Assembly (NCBI GenBank): GCA_023248535.1
Contig: JAHFEJ010000024.1
Coordinates: 1-39,995, forward strand
Direction of reading: 5' to 3'
Length of the DNA stretch: 39,995 bases
Source of the DNA: Nitrospinales bacterium
Lineage (GTDB): Bacteria > Nitrospinota_A > UBA7883 > JACRGQ01
Below are positions 1-8,017 of this stretch, piece after piece. Below the pieces are notes generated by a model, which was not told the DNA's origin, did not search any database, and saw only the letters and a list, made by a program, of their open reading frames with translations. Each line of letters starts with the position of its first letter. The first letter of the stretch is position 1. The translations under genes were made by a program, and so were the position numbers.

Positions 1-35
1 CTTTTCTCGATACATGCCCCATTTTCCACGCTCCT

Positions 36-116
36 TTCGGTTACATGGAATATGAGGCAACGAAGCATTTTCCGTAAAATCAGACCAATCCTTCGGTTAC
101 ATTTAATATGAGGCAA
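36..116. repeat. Short direct repeat pair, 25 bp, 56 bp apart
   Basis: The 25-mer at 36-60 (TTCGGTTACATGGAATATGA, then GGCAA) recurs at 92-116 with 23 of 25 bases identical. The only difference is GG changed to TT in the middle. The copies are offset by 56 bp and lie in the non-coding leader before the first gene. Nothing here identifies them as CRISPR, since there are only two copies with one unique 31-bp spacer. They could be the end of a longer tandem array that begins outside the window, or a duplicated regulatory site. Confidence 0.6.
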
Positions 117-280
117 TTCGCGGTTAATGCTGGAATATCAAACCGCTATGTTGATTTATTGCCCTATGCTACAATCGCACGCTATAGAATTGTTCCTGGA
201 TTTGCGCTGTGCGGCAAACATCCTTCAGTTTTTGTTCCAGACAGCACGAAACTTGCGGTGACAATGTGGCGCTTAAATCA

Positions 281-287
281 GGGGAGG
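281..287 (+). promoter_or_regulatory. Ribosome binding site that decides the start of the first gene
   Basis: GGGGAGG lies 8 bases before a GTG at 296. It is a strong Shine-Dalgarno match. The upstream GTG at 209 that opens the ORF-track entry has no comparable site, so 296 is taken as the start. Confidence 0.5.
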
Positions 288-295
288 CCCGATCA

Positions 296-2029
296 GTGTT
301 TGGTGACTTTGGCATTGAAGTTTTTTATGGATATCTTCTTCCCGCCAGTATCACTGCGATGTTTGTTGCCATTGTGTATCTGGTGTTGCGTTTTACGGGA
401 AGCCGCTTCGAAAGGCTTTACGCATATCTTCTTGAGGACGATGGACGGCGGCTTTCCCGTCTGGCCTTTGTTGTTTTTGCAGGTGTGTTTTTGTTTGGCT
501 TTTCCTGGATAATCATTCACCGCTATTCGCCCGTTCTCAATGAATCCGATGCGGGCACGATGAATCAGGCGCTTTACTCCGCAACGCATGGACATCTGTT
601 TTCCGATTCAATGATGTATACGGCTAACGGAATATACAAGTTTAAAAGCAGCTATTATTACGGTTCGATCATTGCGACCAATTTATACTTTGTGCCATTG
701 TGTGTAATTTCATGGGTCTATCTTCTGTGGCCCGAATCTCCCATGCAGATACTTATTCCCTATGTTCTTGTCATGCTCGTTGGCGGAGCATCTTTTTATT
801 TTGTTGCCCGGATGGTTACCGGCCGCCGGGCCACGGCCGCCTATCTCCTTATGCTTTATGCGCTACTGCCACAGATGCATCTTCTCAGTCTTGTCACCAA
901 GGGAGCATTTGATATTTACAGCGGGCCATTTTTATTGTGGGCGTTGTTTTTCCTCTACCGGAGGAATTTTTTATGGTTTGCTTCATTTGCCGTGCCGGCG
1001 TTTTTTGTAAGCATTTTTCCCCAGTACATAACCATCGTGTTGGCTTTAGGGGGGTATTGGTTATACCGGGAGAAGAAGTACCTGTTCCTAGCCGTGGTTT
1101 TAACGGCATTAAACCTTGCGACCTACGCGACTTTTGATGCCGCCCGGTTTTGTATGTCCACGATGACCGAGAGCACGGCGCATAGATTGGCCGATTACGT
1201 TCTAGTGGACAACCAGGAATTAGCCATTAGGCTTCTGCGCGAATCATTTTCAATGGCGACTTTTATAATATACATATGTCCATTGCTGATCTTCGCATTT
1301 TTCAGAAATAGGTTTTCCATGGTGCTTCTCGCCGCGTTAGCGCCTGTTTGCGTAATGACGGCGCTGAGGGACGGGAACATAGCCAGTCACCACAATGCTG
1401 ATGTTTTGATTATTCTTTTATTTCTGTACGCGGTTTATCTTAAGGATGGTTTTTCCGAAAAGATACAGAAGATACAGGCAGGACGTTTGGCGGCGGCGCA
1501 ATTGGCGGTGTTTTTTGCGGTGCCGTTTTTTATAGTGACGTTATCCGCAAATAAATACGCCGCCTTTATGATGAACCGGCAATTGTATGGCGTGGTAACC
1601 GTTACGCCCCGCTTTAAATACAATCACTCGATGGACGGCGGTTTCCGTGAGGTGCGGAAAGCTGTGAATCGGGTGATTCCCAAAGATGCGTCGCTTTGTG
1701 TACTGACGGAGTTAGGGAACGAAGCGATATTTTCCAATCGGCATAGTATCTGGTTTATCAACGAGGTCAAGACACCTGCTTGCCAGTTCTATGTGCTGCA
1801 AAATGACATCGATGTTTTCAATAACCCGTATTACAATGGCAACAACATTCCGGTTGCCAGCCTTTCCAAAATATGGGGTAATGACCTTTATGCTATATAC
1901 CGCAATTCCAACCCCGAAGATATCCCGTATCCGCATTGGGTTATGGGGTTCAATTATCTTCAAAACTTCCGGCGGACCGAGTGTCCCAATAATGCTCAAA
2001 GTATATTGCCCCGCTTAGCCAATCCATAA
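296..2029 (+). CDS. DUF2079-like polytopic membrane protein
   Basis: This is a 577-residue integral membrane protein with about ten hydrophobic segments (for example residues 11-32 and 55-75), followed by a soluble C-terminal domain of about 150 residues. A loop after the second segment carries ESDAGTMNQALYSATHG. It resembles the acidic first-loop motif (DLGIFDQALW...HG) of DUF2079 proteins, which have the architecture of GT-C glycosyltransferases. A role in transferring a lipid-linked sugar at the membrane is therefore plausible, but it is inferred from the fold and the neighbours. The ORF is open back to a GTG at 209. I chose GTG 296 because of the GGGGAGG site. A 97-bp gap separates it from the next gene, so it may be its own transcription unit. 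Alternative: an O-antigen-related membrane protein of another GT-C family. Confidence 0.6.
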   Translation: MFGDFGIEVFYGYLLPASITAMFVAIVYLVLRFTGSRFERLYAYLLEDDGRRLSRLAFVVFAGVFLFGFSWIIIHRYSPVLNESDAGTMNQALYSATHGHLFSDSMMYTANGIYKFKSSYYYGSIIATNLYFVPLCVISWVYLLWPESPMQILIPYVLVMLVGGASFYFVARMVTGRRATAAYLLMLYALLPQMHLLSLVTKGAFDIYSGPFLLWALFFLYRRNFLWFASFAVPAFFVSIFPQYITIVLALGGYWLYREKKYLFLAVVLTALNLATYATFDAARFCMSTMTESTAHRLADYVLVDNQELAIRLLRESFSMATFIIYICPLLIFAFFRNRFSMVLLAALAPVCVMTALRDGNIASHHNADVLIILLFLYAVYLKDGFSEKIQKIQAGRLAAAQLAVFFAVPFFIVTLSANKYAAFMMNRQLYGVVTVTPRFKYNHSMDGGFREVRKAVNRVIPKDASLCVLTELGNEAIFSNRHSIWFINEVKTPACQFYVLQNDIDVFNNPYYNGNNIPVASLSKIWGNDLYAIYRNSNPEDIPYPHWVMGFNYLQNFRRTECPNNAQSILPRLANP

Positions 2030-2055
2030 GTGACTGTATGGCAATGCGATACAAT

Positions 2056-2084
2056 TTGGCAACTTGAGCCGCAATGATTAATAG
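2056..2084 (+). promoter_or_regulatory. Candidate sigma70-type promoter of the first large operon
   Basis: TTGGCA (2056-2061) and TAATAG (2079-2084) are separated by 17 bases in an AT-rich 97-bp gap just before the DegT gene. The -10 match is only partial, so this is a weak call based on position and spacing. Confidence 0.28.
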
Positions 2085-2126
2085 GGTATCTTAATTAACT
2101 CTGTTTGAGATTGAAGAGGATGAGAA

Positions 2127-3164
2127 ATGATACTTCCCTTTGGCGCTAAAGAACGGGCGGAATATTATCGGCTTCTTGATGGCATGTTCGACTCGAATTT
2201 CTGGTCGGATGGGCCGCTGACGAGGCGTTTTGAAGAGGATTTTTCGCGGTTCACCACTCATTCCCACGCCTGTGCCTTTTCTTCCGGCGGTTTGGCCCTA
2301 CTTGGTATGCTCGAATATCTAGATGTCAGGGGCGCTGAGGTAATAGTTCCCACTAATACCTTTATGGCCACGCCGCTGGCGGTTCAGCGGGCGGGGGGGA
2401 GGGTGGTATTCGCCGATTGTGGGCGCGCCGATCTTTGCCTGACGCTGGCCGAAGTAAAGCGTTTGACGAACGAAAAAACCAAAGCGGTTATGGTGGTGCA
2501 TATCGGCGGCCATATCGCCTTTGAAATTGAAGGGATTGCCGCGTTTTGCAGGGAAAAAGGCATTGCGCTGATTGAAGATTGCGCTCACGCCCATGGCGCC
2601 ACATTTAAGGGGAAAACCGCCGGCTCTTGGGGCATCGGAGGGGCGTATTCATTTTATGCCACCAAGACGATGCCGACCGGGGAAGGGGGCATGGTGGTGA
2701 CGAACGACCGGGGGTTCGATGAGTGGCTTAAGATGTGGCGTAACTATGGTAAAAAAGTGGAGAAGGTGAACGGCGAAAATGTTATAACCTATCCCCTTAC
2801 CAGCGGCTTTCATGCCCGCATGCCGGAAACAACGGCCGCGCTCGGCATCGTGCAGCTTAAGCGGATGCCGGAGATGCTTGAGTGGAAAAGGAAATTGGCG
2901 GAAAAGTATGACCGGATTTTCGAGCGCCATGTGCATTTTCCTGCCGGCATGGAGTCGGGTTATTACAAATATATTGTTTTTGATTACGCTCTGAAGGAAA
3001 AAACCGGTCCGGTATTTGGCGAATTGTGCAACTGGTTCCTCAAGGATGGCAAGACCTATGCCGAATCCGAGTGGGTGGCCAAGCACCATGCGTGTCCGCC
3101 TATGTATTTTGGCTGGGAACATTCCGATAAGAGTGTGGACGCGCTGAGAAAAATACTGTTGTGA
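2127..3164 (+). CDS. DegT/DnrJ/EryC1/StrS-family PLP sugar aminotransferase
   Basis: The 345-residue product is a fold-type I PLP enzyme of the DegT family, which transfers an amino group from glutamate to a keto-sugar nucleotide. The PLP-binding Asp is in IEDCAHAHGA (D151). The Schiff-base Lys is in SFYATKTMPTGEGG (K180), and both are intact. The length is slightly below the usual 370-400 because the C-terminal part is short. The start has a good site (AGAGGATGAG). It is the first gene of the coupled operon, and its stop overlaps the GTG of the NeuA-like gene by 4 bases. The neighbours (NeuA-like, PIG-L, NeuB-like, SpsF/G) suggest it aminates an intermediate of a nonulosonic-acid-like sugar. 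The exact substrate cannot be read from the sequence. Confidence 0.88.
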   Translation: MILPFGAKERAEYYRLLDGMFDSNFWSDGPLTRRFEEDFSRFTTHSHACAFSSGGLALLGMLEYLDVRGAEVIVPTNTFMATPLAVQRAGGRVVFADCGRADLCLTLAEVKRLTNEKTKAVMVVHIGGHIAFEIEGIAAFCREKGIALIEDCAHAHGATFKGKTAGSWGIGGAYSFYATKTMPTGEGGMVVTNDRGFDEWLKMWRNYGKKVEKVNGENVITYPLTSGFHARMPETTAALGIVQLKRMPEMLEWKRKLAEKYDRIFERHVHFPAGMESGYYKYIVFDYALKEKTGPVFGELCNWFLKDGKTYAESEWVAKHHACPPMYFGWEHSDKSVDALRKILL

Positions 3165-3781
3165 TTGTGGCTGTAATTCCGGCGCGTGGAGGGAGCAAGG
3201 GTATCCCCCGTAAAAATATTCGCGACATGGCGGGGAAGCCCCTGATTGCTTGGAGCATAGAAGCGGCGAAAAAAAGCCGCTTCATTGACCAGACAGTGGT
3301 TTCGACGGAAGACGAAGAAATTGCCACCATTGCGCGGTCATTTGGCGCGGAAGTTGTCATGCGTCCGGCGGAGCTTGCCACCGATGAGGCTTCAACCCTT
3401 GCGGTTTTGCGCCATGTGATAAACCACGTTTCGTGCGATACCGTGGTGGTGTTGCAGCCGACTTCGCCTGTGCGGCGGCCGGGATTGGTGGATGATTGCA
3501 TCTGTGAATTTCAAGCGGCCGGCGCGGATTCGCTTGCTACCGGCTGGTGGTGCAAATACACCGAGTACGCCAGCAATGTGAAGCGCCGGCAGGACATCGC
3601 CGGCTTTTTTTATGACGATGGAAACGTTTACGTCATTAAAGCGGAACTTTTGAAGCAAGGTGGCCGGTATGGAAGTAAAATAGTCCGCAAGGTCGTTTCG
3701 CGGGAAGAAAACCTTGATATCGATGACGAGTTTGATTTCTGGATGGCGGAAAAGGTTTTACGCGAGAGGGTGAAAGGATGA
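3161..3781 (+). CDS. Acylneuraminate cytidylyltransferase (NeuA-like CMP-sugar synthetase)
   Basis: The 206-residue protein is of the NeuA/PseF/LegF type, which activates a nonulosonic acid with CTP to give a CMP-sugar. It shows the nucleotide-binding loop PARGGSKGIPRKN (7-19), LQPTSPVR (99-105) and the metal-site region DIDDEFDF (186-193). It is about 20 residues shorter than typical members but looks complete. Translation starts at GTG 3161, inside the stop of the aminotransferase gene (GTGA overlap), and its own stop overlaps the next ATG (ATGA). This implies translational coupling. With the NeuB-like gene downstream it suggests a CMP-nonulosonate-like product. The exact sugar is unknown, so no gene symbol is given. 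Confidence 0.85.
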   Translation: MIVAVIPARGGSKGIPRKNIRDMAGKPLIAWSIEAAKKSRFIDQTVVSTEDEEIATIARSFGAEVVMRPAELATDEASTLAVLRHVINHVSCDTVVVLQPTSPVRRPGLVDDCICEFQAAGADSLATGWWCKYTEYASNVKRRQDIAGFFYDDGNVYVIKAELLKQGGRYGSKIVRKVVSREENLDIDDEFDFWMAEKVLRERVKG

Positions 3782-4455
3782 ACATGGGACGGAAGATATT
3801 GGTTGTTGCTCCGCACATGGATGATGAAACGCTGGGGATGGGGGGAACGATTGCCCGCCACTGCGATGCGGGGGATTCGGTCTCCGTCTGCGTTGTGGCA
3901 CACCGTATTTACGATGGCAAGTTTGACAAAGCGGCAAATGATCGGGAGAAGGAGCATTGCCGCGCAGCGGTGAAAGAACTCGGTTGTCAAAACATCGAGT
4001 TTCTGGATTTGAACGATGAGCGGCTGGATGTGGCGATACAGGATATTATCAAGCCGATTGAACGGCTGATGGCAAAAGTTTCCCCCAGCTTGGTATACAG
4101 CAATTTTCATGGCGATAACAACCAGGATCACCGGGCTGTTTTTCAGGCGTTGCGGGTAGTGCTCAGGCCCTATGCGCGCCACACCGCCACGGAATGGCAT
4201 TTGTACGAAGTTCCTTCCTCCTCGGACCAGTCGCCCCCGGTTTTGGAAGCGGCTTTCCTGCCCAATTATTATGTCGATATTAGCGCTACGTTCGCCCGCA
4301 AGGTGGCGGCCCTTGCCTGCTATGAAACCGAGTTGCGAAAGCCTCCCCATCCGCGGTCACGGGAATATTTGGAAGCGCTGGCTGTAAAGCGTGGCGGCGA
4401 GATGGGTTTATTGAAGGCGGAGGCCTTCATGATGATGCGCAACGTATGGCGGTAG
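3778..4455 (+). CDS. PIG-L/LmbE-family N-acetyl-sugar deacetylase
   Basis: The 225-residue protein belongs to the zinc-dependent PIG-L/LmbE deacetylases, which remove N-acyl groups from amino sugars. The metal motif reads PHMDDE (12-17), a variant of the usual PHPDDE with Met in place of Pro. The second metal motif is present as NQDHRAVF (115-122). It overlaps the preceding gene by 4 bases and the following one by 10. In this cassette a deacetylase would free an amino group for re-acylation, or would convert a GlcNAc-type precursor. That role is inferred from context. No signal peptide is visible, so it is likely cytoplasmic. Confidence 0.85.
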   Translation: MNMGRKILVVAPHMDDETLGMGGTIARHCDAGDSVSVCVVAHRIYDGKFDKAANDREKEHCRAAVKELGCQNIEFLDLNDERLDVAIQDIIKPIERLMAKVSPSLVYSNFHGDNNQDHRAVFQALRVVLRPYARHTATEWHLYEVPSSSDQSPPVLEAAFLPNYYVDISATFARKVAALACYETELRKPPHPRSREYLEALAVKRGGEMGLLKAEAFMMMRNVWR

Positions 4456-6164
4456 AGCGCGGGTATATCGGCGTAGTGCAGGTGCGCTACCGGTCGGACG
4501 AACTCCCCGGCAAGAGCCTTTTGGGGTTGGGGGATACAACCGTCCTCACCTATTTGCTTGAGCGGCTGAAAAGCGCCTCGTTTCTCAAAAAGCTGGTGGT
4601 GGCCACCACGCCGGAAGCTGAAGATGACATAGTCGAGCGTCAAGCCGCCGCTTGTGGCGTTCCCGTATACCGGGGCGCGGCCGATGACGTTATCAGGCGT
4701 TTGTACGGCGCGGTGAAGGACGGGCAGCCATACGGCATCGTAAGGATACTGGGGAACACCCCCTTGGTGGACATTCGCGATATGGAGGAGATGCTCCGGT
4801 TGCACCGTGATGGCGGGTATGACTATGCCTATAACGAGCATGTGAACGGCGTTATTTTCGGCATGGGGTGTTCGGTGTTCAGTTACAAGATATTGGAGGA
4901 GTTGACCAACAACCAATCGCTCACCCCGGAGCAAAGGGAAATCGGGTCACTCTACATCCGCCAACATCCGGAAAAATTCAAGATTCTGAAAAAAGACGCC
5001 GTTAATGCGCGCCCTTTATACCGGGTCACGCTTGATGAGCCGCGGGATGCTGAACTCATAAAGTCCATTATAGGGCATCTCCCGGTGATCGATAACGATA
5101 CCGTTGGCGAATACCTCGACCAGAATCCGCTTTTGACGGTGTATCAGAAAGGTTCCACCGTTTCGGAAACGGGGGTGGACAAGCTGTTTTTATTTCCTTC
5201 CAAAATTGAAAAATATCTTACGGCCTCATTTGACACTACCTATCCCGTCAGCGTGGAGCTTTCCCTGACTAACGTATGCAATTTCGATTGTGAATGGTGT
5301 TCCGACAGCGGCTTGCGTGAGCGTCTTGGGGGGGAGTTCTCGGTTGATGATATGCGCCGTCTTTTTCATGACCTGAAGGAGGGGGGAACCAAGGGCGTGG
5401 TTATCGAGGGCGGCGGCGAACCGATGATCCATAAGGACTTCCGGGCCATTGCACTGCTCGCCGCGGAGACGGGGCTGGCGCTTGGCATGATCACCAACGG
5501 TTCCGTGCCGCTGGACGCCGATCTCATTCCCCTGTTCGAATGGGTGCGGGTGAGTTTGGACGCGGCCACACCCGAACAGCACGCAAAGGCGAAAAAAGTA
5601 CACGTCTTTGAGCGGGTAATGGAGAATATAAAACATTTAGGCGAACACAAGGGGAAAACGACCATTGGCGTGGGGTATGTTGTCACCAGGGAAAACATTG
5701 ATAATCTCGAAAACCTTCTCCTGCGCCTGCGGAACTACAAAGTGGATTACATCCAACTCCGGCCGGTTATTGACTGTCCCCACCTTTGGCCGGATACCGA
5801 TTTGGCCTTCCTGAAAAAATATGAAACGGCGGCTTTCCGGGTGGACATTGGTGCCATGTACGCCAACGATGTGCGCGGCAATGCCGGCAAGGCGTGTGTC
5901 GCCCACTCCATCAGCACGGTTATCACGGCGGACGGCGGGGTGTACCTCTGCGGCCGTCTTAACATCTACGATTGGGTCAAGCCAATCGGCAATTTGCATG
6001 CGGCCACGTTCAATGAAATATGGCATGGTGAAGAGCGGCGGTTGCAGGCCGGCAAGGTTGCGGATCCCGCGTTTTGCAAGGAACACTGCCCCGAGTGCCG
6101 CATGACAAAATACAACATTCTTATCGACCGCGCGAGAAACTTCAAAACGAGGAGCTTCATTTAG
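4446..6164 (+). CDS. Fusion of an SpsF-type nucleotidyltransferase domain with a radical SAM/SPASM-like enzyme
   Basis: The 572-residue protein has two parts. Residues 5-225 follow the SpsF/CMP-sugar synthetase pattern (VVATTPEAEDD, VYRGAADDVIRR and the end motif YRVTLDEPRDAEL). The first loop reads QVRYRSDELPGK where the family has QARMGSTRLPGK, so the conserved Gly and Arg are lost (Arg becomes Glu19). Residues about 265-572 are a radical SAM domain with the cluster motif CNFDCEWC (C278, C282, C285), the GGGEP motif (322-326) and C-terminal cysteines (CGR, CKEHCPEC) like a SPASM/twitch extension. The start ATG overlaps the PIG-L stop by 10 bases. The two parts are in one uninterrupted frame, so this is not a sequencing join across a stop. 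The likely role is radical modification of an activated or soon-to-be-activated sugar. The substrate is unknown. Confidence 0.8.
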   Translation: MAVERGYIGVVQVRYRSDELPGKSLLGLGDTTVLTYLLERLKSASFLKKLVVATTPEAEDDIVERQAAACGVPVYRGAADDVIRRLYGAVKDGQPYGIVRILGNTPLVDIRDMEEMLRLHRDGGYDYAYNEHVNGVIFGMGCSVFSYKILEELTNNQSLTPEQREIGSLYIRQHPEKFKILKKDAVNARPLYRVTLDEPRDAELIKSIIGHLPVIDNDTVGEYLDQNPLLTVYQKGSTVSETGVDKLFLFPSKIEKYLTASFDTTYPVSVELSLTNVCNFDCEWCSDSGLRERLGGEFSVDDMRRLFHDLKEGGTKGVVIEGGGEPMIHKDFRAIALLAAETGLALGMITNGSVPLDADLIPLFEWVRVSLDAATPEQHAKAKKVHVFERVMENIKHLGEHKGKTTIGVGYVVTRENIDNLENLLLRLRNYKVDYIQLRPVIDCPHLWPDTDLAFLKKYETAAFRVDIGAMYANDVRGNAGKACVAHSISTVITADGGVYLCGRLNIYDWVKPIGNLHAATFNEIWHGEERRLQAGKVADPAFCKEHCPECRMTKYNILIDRARNFKTRSFI

Positions 6165-6243
6165 TGCACACGGGGCGCGAATACCATAACGGCCTATCCC
6201 AAACAGGAGACGGCTCCGTATATTGGCTTGGGTCCAAAAAGCC

Positions 6244-6945
6244 ATGATTGTCACCATTCAACAGCCAGAGCATCTTCCCTGGCTTGGGTTCTTTAATAAA
6301 ATGGCGCAATGCGACTTGTATGTGTATCTGGATAATGTGCAGTTCAAAAAACGCTATTTTGAAAACCGCAACCGCATTCGCACCAAAGAGGGTGAGCAAT
6401 GGCTTACCGTTCCGGTGCTGACCAAGGGGAGTTACGAGCAAAAGCTGCGCGATGTGGCGATTCAGGACGATGCCGCGTGGAAAAGAAAATACCTCGGCAC
6501 ACTTGAGCATAATTATAAAAAAGCGCCGTATTGGGCGGATGTCCGATCAATAGTATATCCGGCTCTGGAAGCTTCCGGAAACTCGTTGTTGAACCTCAAT
6601 CTGTCGTTGATCGAAGCGGTGCGCGGGTACCTCGGCATTGATACGAAAACGGTGCTGGCTTCATCGCTGGGCGTGGATGAGTATGCGGGAAGCGACCTTA
6701 TTCTGGAAATTTCGAAGGTGACCGGCGCATCGGTTTATATCAGCGGTCCGGATGGCCGCAACTACCTTCAGTTGGATCGGTTTCAAGCGGCAGGCATTAA
6801 GGTGGGCTATCATGATTTTACGCATCCCGAATATTCCCAGCCGTTTGTTCCGTTCATGCCGTATATGTCTATTATCGACTGTATCGCAAATTGCGGGAAA
6901 GACACGGGGCGGATCGTGCGCGACTGCTACAGGATAACCGTATGA
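6244..6945 (+). CDS. WbqC-family protein
   Basis: The 233-residue protein has the WbqC-like N-terminus (TIQQPEHLPWLGFFNKM, then DVVQ-like YLDNVQFKKRYF and NRNRIR). WbqC-like proteins recur in O-antigen clusters, but no biochemical function is firmly established. The open frame reaches back to a TTG at 6223, which has AGGAGA 12 bases upstream. I prefer ATG 6244 because homologues begin directly with the V-x-I-x-Q-P motif. It follows the fusion gene after a 79-bp gap and overlaps the next radical SAM gene by 4 bases (ATGA). It is thus sandwiched between two radical SAM genes, which suggests a role in the same sugar modification. Confidence 0.8.
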   Translation: MIVTIQQPEHLPWLGFFNKMAQCDLYVYLDNVQFKKRYFENRNRIRTKEGEQWLTVPVLTKGSYEQKLRDVAIQDDAAWKRKYLGTLEHNYKKAPYWADVRSIVYPALEASGNSLLNLNLSLIEAVRGYLGIDTKTVLASSLGVDEYAGSDLILEISKVTGASVYISGPDGRNYLQLDRFQAAGIKVGYHDFTHPEYSQPFVPFMPYMSIIDCIANCGKDTGRIVRDCYRITV

Positions 6946-8003
6946 AGATAAACAAAGGCCAATTCGTTCTTTCCCGGTGGAAGCAGTGGCAGTTTGATTA
7001 CCGGAGGGCCAAGGGGCACATCTTCAGTTACCTCAAGAACCGGTTTTATTGGCACTACATCCCCCGGATGAAACATGTGCTTTCCTTTCCCGATCACGTT
7101 GACTTGGAAATCGCATCCGCCTGCAACCTGCGCTGTCCCATGTGTTACACCATCACGGATGAATTTAAGCAACAGGTGAAGCGGTCATTTATGGATTTTG
7201 ACCTTTTCAAAAAATTGGTGGATGAGTGCGCTGCAAATGGCGTTTATTCAATACGGCTGTCGCTTCGCGGCGAGGCGTTTTTGCACAAAAATGTAATTGA
7301 GATGATCGCGTATGCCAAAAGCAAGGGAATCAAGGAGGTCGCCAGCCTGACGAACCTGTACAGCTTGCCGCCGGAAAAATTCGAGGCAGCGATGAAGGCG
7401 GGCCTTGATTGGCTTACCGTCTCATTTGACGGGCTTGACGGAATGTACGAGAAGGTACGTACGCCGGCAAAATTTCCAGAGATGTATGCGCGGATAAAGG
7501 AGTTCAAGCGGATCAAGGACAAGTATGGTTCCATCAAGCCCGTGATCAAGATACAAACGCTTTGGCCCGCCATCAAGGAAGACCCCGTGGCGTATTACAA
7601 TGCTTTTGACCCGTATGTGGATCACATTGCCTCCAACCCGCTTATTGACTATCTCCATAATGACGGGCAGGAAACAATAGAGTACGAAAATAACTTTACC
7701 TGCCCGGTGTTGTTTCAGCGCCTGGTTGTCGGGTCGGACGGCGTTGTACTACTCTGCTCAAATGATGAAATGGGGAAATTTATCGTCGGTGATTCAAACA
7801 AGGAAACGTTGAAACAGATATGGCATGGAAAGCGAATGACGGAGGCCCGGAAGCTGCATCTTGAACATCGCGGACATCTTGAAATACCCTGCTGCCTGGA
7901 GTGCTATCTCCCCCGCAAGACAGAGCCGGTGCTTGAAAGTTTTGGCGACTCGAATATTGTGGTGGATAAATACATTGGCCGCGCGGACGAGATAGGAAGG
8001 TGA
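6942..8003 (+). CDS. Radical SAM protein with SPASM-type C-terminal domain
   Basis: The 353-residue protein has a radical SAM cluster motif CNLRCPMC (C61, C65, C68) in the usual context VDLEIASACN. A later region carries CPVLFQRLVVGSDG, LLCSND and CCLECYL, which matches a SPASM-like auxiliary cluster domain (GDG-like turn, Cys pairs). The ORF-track start at 6891 adds 17 residues from another frame of the WbqC gene. ATG 6942 overlaps the WbqC stop and begins MKINKGQ, so it is used here. It directly precedes the NeuB-like gene. SPASM enzymes act on peptides, but others dehydrogenate or epimerise amino sugars. A sugar substrate is inferred from context only. Confidence 0.83.
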   Translation: MKINKGQFVLSRWKQWQFDYRRAKGHIFSYLKNRFYWHYIPRMKHVLSFPDHVDLEIASACNLRCPMCYTITDEFKQQVKRSFMDFDLFKKLVDECAANGVYSIRLSLRGEAFLHKNVIEMIAYAKSKGIKEVASLTNLYSLPPEKFEAAMKAGLDWLTVSFDGLDGMYEKVRTPAKFPEMYARIKEFKRIKDKYGSIKPVIKIQTLWPAIKEDPVAYYNAFDPYVDHIASNPLIDYLHNDGQETIEYENNFTCPVLFQRLVVGSDGVVLLCSNDEMGKFIVGDSNKETLKQIWHGKRMTEARKLHLEHRGHLEIPCCLECYLPRKTEPVLESFGDSNIVVDKYIGRADEIGR

Positions 8004-8008
8004 AGGAG
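8003..8008 (+). promoter_or_regulatory. Ribosome binding site choosing the NeuB start
   Basis: AAGGAG lies 9 bases before ATG 8018. The alternative GTG at 8000 overlaps the upstream stop in the GTGA manner but has only a weak AGGAAGG run touching it. Either start leaves the enzyme complete. Confidence 0.45.
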
Positions 8009-8017
8009 TTGAAGAGC

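Noticed and set aside
108-512. A 134-aa ORF upstream of and overlapping the first gene.
   Set aside because: It is out of frame with the membrane protein and overlaps its well-supported start. Its translation shows no family features.
4448-4455. An exact GGCGGTAG octamer, the core of the ops element that recruits RfaH to polysaccharide operons.
   Set aside because: It lies inside the overlap of two coding regions and not in a 5' leader. The flanking bases do not extend the match to the longer ops consensus, and one chance hit is expected in 40 kb.
4320-4934. A 204-aa - strand ORF opposite the PIG-L and fusion genes.
   Set aside because: It is a shadow of the well-supported + strand genes and shows no family motif.
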